DNA from: Planctomycetota bacterium | GTDB lineage: Bacteria > Planctomycetota > UBA1135 > UBA2386 | NCBI GenBank assembly: GCA_016794565.1 | Contig: JAEUHQ010000135.1 | Location: 1-49,587, forward strand | Length of the DNA: 49,587 bases | Direction: 5' to 3' | In this document: positions 1 through 7,472 of the stretch, piece by piece | How the letters are laid out: every line of letters begins with the position of its first letter | Position numbering within the stretch: position 1 is the first letter of the stretch | Position numbers and translations under genes: made by a program | The notes under the pieces: generated by a model | Told to the model about the DNA's origin: nothing | The model's input: only the letters and a program-made list of their open reading frames with translations | Databases searched by the model: none

Positions 1-825
1 ACCGTCGCCGAGTCGATCGGCGTCGGCTCGCGCGGCGGCTACTTCGAGGAGTCCGGCATCATCCGCGACATGATCCAGAACCACCTGATGCAGGTGCTGA
101 CACTCGTCGCGATGGAGCCGCCGGCGACGCTGACCGCCGACGACGTGCGCGACGAGAAGGTGAAGGTGCTGAAGGCGATCCGCTCCTTCAAGCCCGCCGA
201 CGTCGACCGCGAGACCGTGCGCGCGCAGTACACGCGCGGCTCGTTCGCCGGCGAGGACGTGAAGGGCTACCGCGAAGAAGAGGGCGTGCCGGCCGAGTCG
301 GTCACCGAGACATATGCCGCCGTCCGCCTGCACGTCGACAACTGGCGCTGGTCGGGCACGCCGTTCTACCTGCGCTCGGGCAAGCGTCTCGCTCGTCGCG
401 TGACCGAAGTCGCGATCCAGTTCAAGCAGCCACCGCACCTGCTCTTCCGGGGCGGACGCCCGGCGCAGCCGAACATGCTGCTGCTGCGCATCCAGCCCGA
501 CGAAGGCGTGGCGCTGCGCTTCGGCGCGAAGGTGCCGGGACCCGACATGCGGATCCGCGACGTGCGCATGGACTTCCGCTACGGCGCCGCGTTCGGCGGC
601 GAGACGGCGGATGCGTACGAGCGCCTCCTGCTCGACTCGATGCTCGGCGACGGGACGCTGTTCGCGCGCCGCGACGAAGTCGAGGAGGCGTGGCGCATCG
701 TGGACTCGATCGTCGCCGGCTGGAAGCAGAGCAAGAAGCGGCCCGAGGAGTACGTCGCGGGCACCTGGGGACCCGATGCCGCGAACGCGCTGCTCACGCA
801 CGGCCGCCAGTGGAGGAAGCCGTGA
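1..825 (+). CDS. zwf: Glucose-6-phosphate 1-dehydrogenase, C-terminal part (5' truncated by window)
   Basis: The reading frame is open from base 1, so the gene begins before the window; about 274 codons are visible of a usual length near 490-510. The enzyme oxidises glucose 6-phosphate to 6-phosphogluconolactone with NADP+, the first step of the oxidative pentose phosphate pathway, in the cytoplasm. Recognisable C-domain signatures are GYFEESGIIRDMIQNHLMQV, the RGSFAG...GYREE segment, WRWSGTPFYLRSGKRL and a C-terminal YVAGTWGPD tail close to the stop. The NAD(P)-binding N-domain and the catalytic His region lie outside the window. The TGA overlaps the GTG start of opcA (GTGA), which implies translational coupling. 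Family assignment is secure. Confidence 0.96.
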   Translation, partial: TVAESIGVGSRGGYFEESGIIRDMIQNHLMQVLTLVAMEPPATLTADDVRDEKVKVLKAIRSFKPADVDRETVRAQYTRGSFAGEDVKGYREEEGVPAESVTETYAAVRLHVDNWRWSGTPFYLRSGKRLARRVTEVAIQFKQPPHLLFRGGRPAQPNMLLLRIQPDEGVALRFGAKVPGPDMRIRDVRMDFRYGAAFGGETADAYERLLLDSMLGDGTLFARRDEVEEAWRIVDSIVAGWKQSKKRPEEYVAGTWGPDAANALLTHGRQWRKP

Positions 826-1772
826 CGGCGGCGCCCGCGCCCTGCCGGACCGCGCCGGTCGCCGTTCCACTGCCGAAGATCCCGGACGCCCTGCGCGGAC
901 TGTGGCGCGCGTGCGCGGCGGGCAACACGAACGCCGACGACGGCGACGTGACCCGTTCGCTCGCGATCAACTTCGTCGGCGTGACGACGGCCGCGGACGA
1001 AGGCGCCTTGCGCGGCGCGGTCGAGCGACTGCATCTGCGCACACCCTGCCGCGCGTTCCTCCTCGTGATCGATCCGGCGGCGACCGCGGTCACCGCAGCG
1101 GTGTCCGCGACGACGCGGGCTCACGGTTCGACGCAGGACATCGTGCTCGAGGAGATCGCGGTGCGCCTGCCGGAGAGCGGATTCGAACGAATGCCCGGCC
1201 TCGTGCGGCCGCTGCTCGTCAACGACCTGCCGAACCACCTGTACTGGGCCGCGCCGTGGCCGCGCACCGAGCCGCACTTCGACGACCTCGCGCGCCTGTG
1301 CGATCACACCGTCGTCGACACCCGCTCCTTCCGCGCGCCGGAACGCGAACTCACGCACGTCGGAGCGCGGCGCGAACGCGGGCAACGCATCACCGACCTC
1401 AGCTGGCTGCGCCTGCGCCCCTGGCGCCGCGCGCTCGCCGAGGCGTTCGAACGGATCCCGTGGCAGGCCGGCAGCCCGGCGACCGCGACGATCCGCCACG
1501 GTGCCGCAGCAACGTCGTCCGCGCTGCTCCTCGGCGACTGGCTGAACGCGCGACTCGCCGCGCGGATCGTGCGCGAGACCGACGCCGACGCCGGCTCGTG
1601 CCCGACGCGCGTCACGCTGCGCACCGGCCACGACGAGGTCGATCTCGCCAACGAAACCGGCCACGTGACCGCGCACGTGACGACGAAGGAGTTCTGCCAC
1701 CTGCCGTACCGCGTGCCGCTGTCGCGCGGCCGCGACGGCGACCTGCTGGCGGCAGCCATCGACCTCGGATGA
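822..1772 (+). CDS. opcA: Glucose-6-phosphate dehydrogenase assembly protein OpcA
   Basis: OpcA is an allosteric effector and assembly factor that activates the G6P dehydrogenase encoded just upstream. I chose the GTG at 822 because it overlaps the zwf stop by 4 bp and gives 316 residues, the normal family size; the frame is open further upstream, but only inside zwf. Family features are the LLVNDLPNHLYW segment (residues 131-142), the following DHTVVDT strand, and TDLSWLRLRPWRRAL (191-205), which match the conserved 'P-D-L-P' and 'DL-W-RL-PWR' blocks of OpcA proteins. The stop overlaps the ATG of the next gene (ATGA), so zwf-opcA-hydrolase form one coupled operon. OpcA is best known from cyanobacteria and actinobacteria. 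Confidence 0.88.
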   Translation: MTAAPAPCRTAPVAVPLPKIPDALRGLWRACAAGNTNADDGDVTRSLAINFVGVTTAADEGALRGAVERLHLRTPCRAFLLVIDPAATAVTAAVSATTRAHGSTQDIVLEEIAVRLPESGFERMPGLVRPLLVNDLPNHLYWAAPWPRTEPHFDDLARLCDHTVVDTRSFRAPERELTHVGARRERGQRITDLSWLRLRPWRRALAEAFERIPWQAGSPATATIRHGAAATSSALLLGDWLNARLAARIVRETDADAGSCPTRVTLRTGHDEVDLANETGHVTAHVTTKEFCHLPYRVPLSRGRDGDLLAAAIDLG

Positions 1773-3295
1773 CCACCATGCGCCGACGCCTCCTGCGTGC
1801 GTGCACGCTCCCCTTCTTCGTGCTCGGCGCCTGCTCGTCGGTGACCGACGACGTCAGTCGGCAGATCCTGCAGCCACCGCCCGGGTGGCTCGTCGAACCG
1901 GCGTCCCTCGGACTCGACGCCGATCCGTTCACGATCGAACTGCACAGCGACGCGTCGCTGACCGGGTTCTTCGTGAAGTCCGCCGAAGCACACGGGCGCA
2001 CCGTGGTGCTGTTCCACGACGAACGTACGAACGTCAGCGTGCTGCATCCCTACTACACGTTCCTGCACGACCGCGGCTTCCACGTCGTCGTGTACGACCC
2101 GCGCGGCTTCGGCCGCAGCAAGGGGATCCCGACGCTGCAGGCGTGGGTCTACGACGTGCCGGCGCTGCTCGACCACGTGCGCGCGCGACCGGACGTCGAT
2201 CCGCAGCGCATCGCGTACTTCGGCATCGGCTGGGGCGCGGTCACCGCGTTGTGGGCGGCGAGGACGCAGGGCCCCTGCGCCGGCGTCGTGCTCGAAGGAC
2301 TCACGAGCCCGCGCGCGATCGTGCGCGAGGCGACGAAGGACGACGGCTCGATGCTCGGCGCGCTGTCGACCGGGATGCTCGAGTTCTCGAGCATGCCCGA
2401 CGACGTCGAACCTGCGGACGGCGCACCGCGCACGAAGCCGCCGGCCCTGTTCCTCGCCGGAGAACTCGAATCGGAGCGCGACCGGCAGGCACAGATCACG
2501 ACGTTCACCGCGTACGGCGGCGACAAGCGCCTGTGGGTTCTGCCCGGCACACGGTCGTCGCCGCACGGACTGTTCTCGCAGGACGGCGAGTACCAGGAAC
2601 AGGTCGGCACGTTCCTGCGCGACGCGTTCTCGGGCGTTCGCACCAGCGCCACCGTCGAGATGGCGAAGGCCGCCGCGTCGTCCGACGGCCAGACCTGGTA
2701 CGAGGCGACGGTCGTCGCCGCCGCGGCGGGCCGCCACCCGATCGAAGTCGGCGTCGCGCTCGCGAACGGCACCGCGGCCTTCGCACGCACATGGTCGGAG
2801 GACGGCCGTGCCCGCGTGCGCATGAAGCTCGCGGCGGCGCCGGCCGCGGCGGGCGCGATCCTCGTCGCACGCAAGGTCGTCGACGATCCGGACGGCATCG
2901 AGCCGTTCGTACCCGTTCCGACGGACCTCGCGCGGTCCACCGCCGCGATCGAGCCGCTGCGGCTGCGCATCGAGGCACTGCGCAACGGCGCACTCCCGGC
3001 CGGCGAGATGGCGAAGCTGGCGGACGACCTGAAGGCGGCAGAGGCGAAGGCGCCGTTCGATCCGCAGGCGAGCGCCGAGCTCGCCGACGTCTTCGCGCTG
3101 CTCGGCAAGGCGCTGCGGCAGCGGCCCGAAGAGGCGCGCCGTCGCGAGGGCGACGCGCTGTTGCAGCGCGCCGTCGCGTCCGTGCCCGTGAACCCTGCGC
3201 GCCACGTCTGGCCGGGCGCGTCGACGACCTACGGGTTCCCGCAGCACGACGCGGTCGAGGCAGCGCGCCGGCAGCTCGCGGCGCCGGCGAAGTGA
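1769..3295 (+). CDS. Lipoprotein, alpha/beta-hydrolase fold with a replaced catalytic nucleophile
   Basis: 508 residues from the ATG at 1769, which overlaps the opcA stop (ATGA); an ATG at 1778 is an alternative start. Residues 4-22 form a lipoprotein signal ending in VLGAC, with Cys22 as the predicted lipidation site. Residues about 55-290 follow the alpha/beta-hydrolase pattern, including VVVYDPRGFGRSKG and the elbow strand IAYFGIGWGAVTALW. At the elbow the usual G-x-S-x-G reads G-I-G-W-G (152-156), so the nucleophile is Gly154; the usual acid position reads GELES (231-235). A His remains at 266. Residues about 300-508 are an Ala-rich extension with no recognised domain. The fold is likely; hydrolytic activity is doubtful. 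A binding or scaffolding role is possible but not shown. Confidence 0.75.
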   Translation: MTTMRRRLLRACTLPFFVLGACSSVTDDVSRQILQPPPGWLVEPASLGLDADPFTIELHSDASLTGFFVKSAEAHGRTVVLFHDERTNVSVLHPYYTFLHDRGFHVVVYDPRGFGRSKGIPTLQAWVYDVPALLDHVRARPDVDPQRIAYFGIGWGAVTALWAARTQGPCAGVVLEGLTSPRAIVREATKDDGSMLGALSTGMLEFSSMPDDVEPADGAPRTKPPALFLAGELESERDRQAQITTFTAYGGDKRLWVLPGTRSSPHGLFSQDGEYQEQVGTFLRDAFSGVRTSATVEMAKAAASSDGQTWYEATVVAAAAGRHPIEVGVALANGTAAFARTWSEDGRARVRMKLAAAPAAAGAILVARKVVDDPDGIEPFVPVPTDLARSTAAIEPLRLRIEALRNGALPAGEMAKLADDLKAAEAKAPFDPQASAELADVFALLGKALRQRPEEARRREGDALLQRAVASVPVNPARHVWPGASTTYGFPQHDAVEAARRQLAAPAK

Positions 3296-3313
3296 CGCGT
3301 CGGCGGCCGCCGC

Positions 3314-4516
3314 TCAGCGGATCGGCTGGCTGCTCGCGGACGGCGGAGCACCGTGCTCGTTCGCGGGCCCGCCCTTCGGCGCGTGCGGGTGCCAGCCCAG
3401 CACCGCGAACATCACGAAGAAGCCGAGGAGGTAGCCGACCACGACGTGCCAGCCCTGCACGATCCAGTTCTTCGCCGACTTCGCCTCGGTGAAGAGGCCC
3501 GAGATCGCGACGCCCGCCGACGAACCGAACCACAGCATCGAGCCGCCGTAGCCGACGCAGAACGCCAGGAACCCGACGTCGTAGCCGCCCTGGCGCAGCG
3601 CGAGCGCGGTGAGCGGAATGTTGTCGAAGAAGGCGGACACCACGCCGAGCCCCATCGCGGTCCACGGCGTGGCCGGGGGCAGGTTCTCGACCGGCATCAT
3701 GGACGCCGACATCACGAGGCTCAGCAGGAAGACCGCGCCGGTGGCAGCCGAAGGCACGACCTTCCAGTCCGCGCCGCGCACGAGACAACCGAGCAGGATC
3801 GCGCCCCACACACCGACGGCGGGGAAGTCGAGGAAGATGTTCGCCGCGATCGCGCCGGCGAGGATCGCCACGACGATGCCGACGTGCGCGAGATCCACGG
3901 GCTTCGCGGCGTGGTCGCCGCGCGTGAGCGGCTGCAGCGCATGCTGCTGCCGACTCGCGAAGAAACCGAAGAAGAGCAGCGCCACGACCGCGCCGAGCGC
4001 GGCCTCGGCCACGTCGAGCGGCGAGTACTTCGCGATCCAGATCATCGTCGTGGTCGTGTCGCCGACCACGGAGCCGGCGCCGCCCGCGTTGCTCGCCGCG
4101 ACGATCGCCGCGATGTAGCCCACGTGCACCTTGCGTCGGAACAGTGTGATCGCCGCAGCGCCGCCGATCAGTGCGGCGGCGATGTTGTCGAGCACCGCGG
4201 ACAGCACGAACACGATGGCCAGCAGCGCGAACGCGCCGAGGCGTCCCGCGGGCAGGACCTCGGTCAGCTTCTCGGGCAGGTTGCTGCGTTCGAAGTAGTT
4301 CGCCAGCACGGCGAACCCGACGAGCAGGCCGCCGAGGTTCACGATCGTCTTCCACTCGTGCGCCAGGTGATGGCCGAGCTCGAAGTCCGTGAACAGGAGC
4401 CGCGCACACAGGACTGCGCCGAGTCCGGTCAGTGCGATCTTCAGTGCGTACTTGTGGAAGCGAGCGATCCCGAGCAGGGTCGCGGCGAACAGTCCGAACA
4501 GGACGTAGTTGATCAC
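3314..4516 (-). CDS. NhaD/ArsB-type (ion transporter superfamily) membrane carrier, probable Na+/H+ antiporter
   Basis: 400 residues, strongly hydrophobic, with roughly ten to twelve predicted transmembrane segments. The protein shows the two-fold pseudo-repeat of the ion transporter superfamily: an unwound-helix motif VLDNIAAAL (108-116) in the first half and FFDNIPLTAL (296-305) in the second. GDTTTTMIW (152-160) corresponds to the Ser/Thr-rich ion-site region typical of NhaD, ArsB and citrate carriers. NhaD members exchange Na+ or Li+ for H+ in the inner membrane. It is the last gene of the leftward ion-transport block and starts 171 bp after trkH. Substrate is inferred from context; a carboxylate or arsenite carrier is an alternative. 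Confidence 0.72.
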   Translation of the reverse strand: MINYVLFGLFAATLLGIARFHKYALKIALTGLGAVLCARLLFTDFELGHHLAHEWKTIVNLGGLLVGFAVLANYFERSNLPEKLTEVLPAGRLGAFALLAIVFVLSAVLDNIAAALIGGAAAITLFRRKVHVGYIAAIVAASNAGGAGSVVGDTTTTMIWIAKYSPLDVAEAALGAVVALLFFGFFASRQQHALQPLTRGDHAAKPVDLAHVGIVVAILAGAIAANIFLDFPAVGVWGAILLGCLVRGADWKVVPSAATGAVFLLSLVMSASMMPVENLPPATPWTAMGLGVVSAFFDNIPLTALALRQGGYDVGFLAFCVGYGGSMLWFGSSAGVAISGLFTEAKSAKNWIVQGWHVVVGYLLGFFVMFAVLGWHPHAPKGGPANEHGAPPSASSQPIR

Positions 4517-4687
4517 GAGCAGCTCCGCGAGAAGAGCCGGCCGGGCAGAGGGGTCCGCGCATCATGGCGCCCCGGGTCCCGGACCGACACGGCGGCATCG
4601 GCTTTCGCGGAAGCCGCCCGAGAGCGGGGCCGGCAACCGCCGATGCGGACGCCGCAGCCCGAAGCCCCGAATCCCGTTCGGCGCCGG

Positions 4688-6235
4688 TCAGCGGCGCCAG
4701 AAGCTCGGCATGCAGAGCACCAGCAGGGGCAGCAGTTCGAGCCGGCCGAGCACCATCTCGAAGCTCATCGCGAGTTTCGTTCCATCGTGCAGCTCGCCGA
4801 ACCCGGCGAGCGGACCGATGTTGGGCCCCACCACCGCGACCCCGTGACCGATCGCCGGGATCCCGGCAGCGAGTGCGTCGGGATGCACGAGGGCCATCGC
4901 GGGGCCGCAGTTGCCCAGCATGCTGGCGCTCGCGGACAGCGCGCCGATGAAGCTGAGGCGCTGGTCCCACGCGATCACCATCGCCCCGACGAGGATGGTG
5001 AGCAGCCAGAGCAGCACGATCGCGAGGACCGAAGAGATCGTCGACGCCTGCAGCACGTCCCCGTCGAGTCGGATGCGCTCGACGCTCTTCGGCCGCACGA
5101 AGCGCCGAACGGTGTAGGCGAGCAGCTTGAGGCAGACGAGCAGGCGAACCTGCTTCATTCCGCCAGCGGCCGAACCGCTGCAGCCGCCGACCATCGTGCA
5201 CGTGAAGATCACGATCAGCGACAGGGGCGGCCACGCATGGAAGTCGGACGTCGCGAACCCGCAGCAGCTCAGCATGCTGACGACGTTGAACGACGACTGC
5301 CGCAGCGCCGAACCGAACCCTTCGCCTGCGCGCATCAGATCGATCGTCACGGCGCCGACCGCGAGCGTCGTGAACATCGAGTAGATGCGGAACTCGGACG
5401 TGCGCGCCATGCCGACGAGCCCGGGCCACCCGTCGCGCGCCGACACGGCCATGACCGTGAAACTGCAGCCGCCGAGGAACATGAAGATCGTCAGCACGAC
5501 CTCCGAACCCAGGCTGTCGAACGCCGCGACCGACGACCGTGTCGAGTAACCGCCGGTCGCCAGCGCCGTGAACGCATGGCAGACCGCGTCGAACCAGCCC
5601 ATCCCGCCGAACCACACGAGCGACACGATGCACGCGGCGGTGAGGCCGACGTACACGGTCCCGACCCCGCGAGCCTGTGACAAGACGCGCGGCTGGCTGC
5701 CGTCCTGGCTCACGCCGACCGACTCGGCCATCAGCAGGTTGCGGCCGGCGCCACCCATCGAGGGCAGCAGCGCCACGAAGATCAGCACGATCCCGATGCC
5801 GCCGACCCACTGCAGCATGGCCCGCCACAGGAGGAGGCTCGGCGCCGTGTCCTCCGGCGTGGGGTTGCCGCCCGACCCGAGCACCGTCGCACCGCAGGTC
5901 GTGAGGCCGCTGACGCTCTCGAACAGGGCGTCGCACGCATTCGGCAGCAGGCCGCTCCATTGCAGCGGGATCGCGCCCAGCAAGCTCGCCAGCAGCCACG
6001 CGACGCCGGCGACGCAGAGGGCTTCCTTGCGGAACATGTCGCCCGTCGCCCCCCGGCCGGCGAACCAGAGCGCGCCGGCGACGCCCGCCCCGAGCAGAGT
6101 GCTGGCGACGAAGCCCGCGAGCGGTGCGCCGTGTTCGCCCTTGCCGGTCATCGCCATGACCAGCGGCACGACCTGCACGACCGTGAAGAACGCGACGAAG
6201 CCGGCGAGGACCTTCGACACGCGGGCGTAGTTCAC
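4688..6235 (-). CDS. trkH: TrkH-family potassium uptake protein, transmembrane subunit
   Basis: The protein forms the K+ channel of a Trk/Ktr system in the inner membrane. The start GTG at 6235 gives VNYARVSKVL, which matches the usual TrkH N-terminus (M-N-Y-r) and a length of 515 residues; a GTG at 6244 is the nearest alternative. All four selectivity-filter loops of the fourfold M1-P-M2 repeat are visible: TTCGAT (112-117), ATGGY (226-230), CCGFA (324-328) and GNCGPA (441-446), each with the filter glycine. No trkA gene lies next to it; the TrkA-like RCK domains in this block sit on the CPA2 antiporter. The upstream EEP gene ends 52 bp before, so cotranscription is likely. Confidence 0.9.
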   Translation of the reverse strand: MNYARVSKVLAGFVAFFTVVQVVPLVMAMTGKGEHGAPLAGFVASTLLGAGVAGALWFAGRGATGDMFRKEALCVAGVAWLLASLLGAIPLQWSGLLPNACDALFESVSGLTTCGATVLGSGGNPTPEDTAPSLLLWRAMLQWVGGIGIVLIFVALLPSMGGAGRNLLMAESVGVSQDGSQPRVLSQARGVGTVYVGLTAACIVSLVWFGGMGWFDAVCHAFTALATGGYSTRSSVAAFDSLGSEVVLTIFMFLGGCSFTVMAVSARDGWPGLVGMARTSEFRIYSMFTTLAVGAVTIDLMRAGEGFGSALRQSSFNVVSMLSCCGFATSDFHAWPPLSLIVIFTCTMVGGCSGSAAGGMKQVRLLVCLKLLAYTVRRFVRPKSVERIRLDGDVLQASTISSVLAIVLLWLLTILVGAMVIAWDQRLSFIGALSASASMLGNCGPAMALVHPDALAAGIPAIGHGVAVVGPNIGPLAGFGELHDGTKLAMSFEMVLGRLELLPLLVLCMPSFWRR

Positions 6236-6287
6236 CCGGGGCACTATCGCGACGATCTCGCTCGGCTGCAACGACGCAGCGCGCGCG

Positions 6288-7472
6288 TCAGCGGGCTTCG
6301 ATGTCGACGAACACGAGGCGGTGGTCCGACGCGTCGACGAGATCGCCGCCGGGCTGTCGCGGCAACGGCCAGAACACGCCGGACTGCGCGACCGCGAGCT
6401 GCTTGTCGACGAGCACGTAGTCGACGCGCAGGTTGCCCGGTCCCTGACCCGGCGCGTCCGGGAAGTCGCTCGTGTCGAGCGCGGGGTCGCCGGCGTGCGT
6501 CGAGTTCGTGCCCCACTGCTCCTTCGCCATCGTGTCCCCGGCTGCGCCGCGCGGCCTCGGATCCTGCACACGCGGATGCGCGAGCAGTTCGAGCAGCGCT
6601 TCGCGGCGCGCATCACCGTCGGCGGGATCGCAGTTGAAGTCCCCCATCAGCACGAAGGCCGCGTCGGTCGCGAGCCCTCCCGCATGCCCCGCGTCGTCGA
6701 CGATCCAGCCAGCGCGCTCCGGCGTCAGGTAGTCGACCCAGAAACGGATCTCGTCGTGGTTGCGGCGACCGTTGCGATCCTCGGGCCCGTCGAACACCGG
6801 CGGAGTCGGGTGCGAACAGAGCACGTGCACGAGCTGCTTGCCGATACCGACGGGCACGTCCCAGTGGCTCTTCGACGAGAGGCGCGCGACGTTCCAGGCG
6901 GCATCGGACATGCCGGGCGGCCGCAGCGCGCCCGGCATCGCGCTCCACCTCAGCGTGCGGAACGTGCGGATGCGGTCGACGAGGATCGGGTGCCGCGACA
7001 GCAGCGCCATCCCGTACTGCCCCGGGAACGCACCGTAGCCGAACGCATCGCCCGGTCCGCCGACCTTGCCGTCCGCGTCGAGGTCCTCGCCCGAAGGCAC
7101 GCCCGTGTTCACCTCGTCGGCCCACACGTACTCGAAGTCGATCGGCGCCTGACCTCGCTGCGACACCGCGAGGTACTCCTTGGCGAAGACGCGCGCCGTC
7201 TCGGCCGCCCGGTCGCGGTCGAGTTCGCACACGAGCAGCACGTCCGCACCGACGCGCTGCACGATCTCCGCGATGCGCGCCGCCTGCGCGCTCCTGCCGC
7301 CGCGCAGCTCGGCGAGCAGTTCGCCGTCGTTCGCGCGGTTCATCGCCGCGTTGAACGTCGCGACGCGCACCACGGGCACGAGCTTCCCCGAGCGCCGGTT
7401 CAGCATGACGACGGCGAGCGGAACGCTAGCGACGAGGCACACGCCCGAGAGGGCCCAGAAACCGATCTTCAC
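6288..7472 (-). CDS. Endonuclease/exonuclease/phosphatase family protein with N-terminal membrane anchor
   Basis: 394 residues. A GTG at 7472 overlaps the stop of the antiporter gene (GTGA), fixing the start and implying translational coupling. Residues 3-24 form a hydrophobic signal or anchor segment, so the enzyme probably works outside the cytoplasm. EEP-fold catalytic signatures are ATFNAAM (Asn41), VCELD (Glu83), MGDFNCD (Asp278/Asn280) and ASDHRLVF (Asp383/His384). An acidic GEDLDADGKVGG loop (128-139) resembles a Ca2+-binding turn and precedes GYGAFPGQYGMALLSRHPI, a pattern seen in a secreted EEP subfamily. The substrate (nucleic acid, phospholipid or sugar phosphate) cannot be told from sequence. 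Its place between two K+/H+ transport genes is unexplained. Confidence 0.85.
   Translation of the reverse strand: MKIGFWALSGVCLVASVPLAVVMLNRRSGKLVPVVRVATFNAAMNRANDGELLAELRGGRSAQAARIAEIVQRVGADVLLVCELDRDRAAETARVFAKEYLAVSQRGQAPIDFEYVWADEVNTGVPSGEDLDADGKVGGPGDAFGYGAFPGQYGMALLSRHPILVDRIRTFRTLRWSAMPGALRPPGMSDAAWNVARLSSKSHWDVPVGIGKQLVHVLCSHPTPPVFDGPEDRNGRRNHDEIRFWVDYLTPERAGWIVDDAGHAGGLATDAAFVLMGDFNCDPADGDARREALLELLAHPRVQDPRPRGAAGDTMAKEQWGTNSTHAGDPALDTSDFPDAPGQGPGNLRVDYVLVDKQLAVAQSGVFWPLPRQPGGDLVDASDHRLVFVDIEAR

Noticed and set aside
2505..5999. Very long antisense open frame (over 1,100 codons) crossing several genes
   Set aside because: It is the shadow frame of G+C-rich coding sequence. The translation is Arg/Ala/Gly-rich low complexity, and the conserved families lie in other frames.
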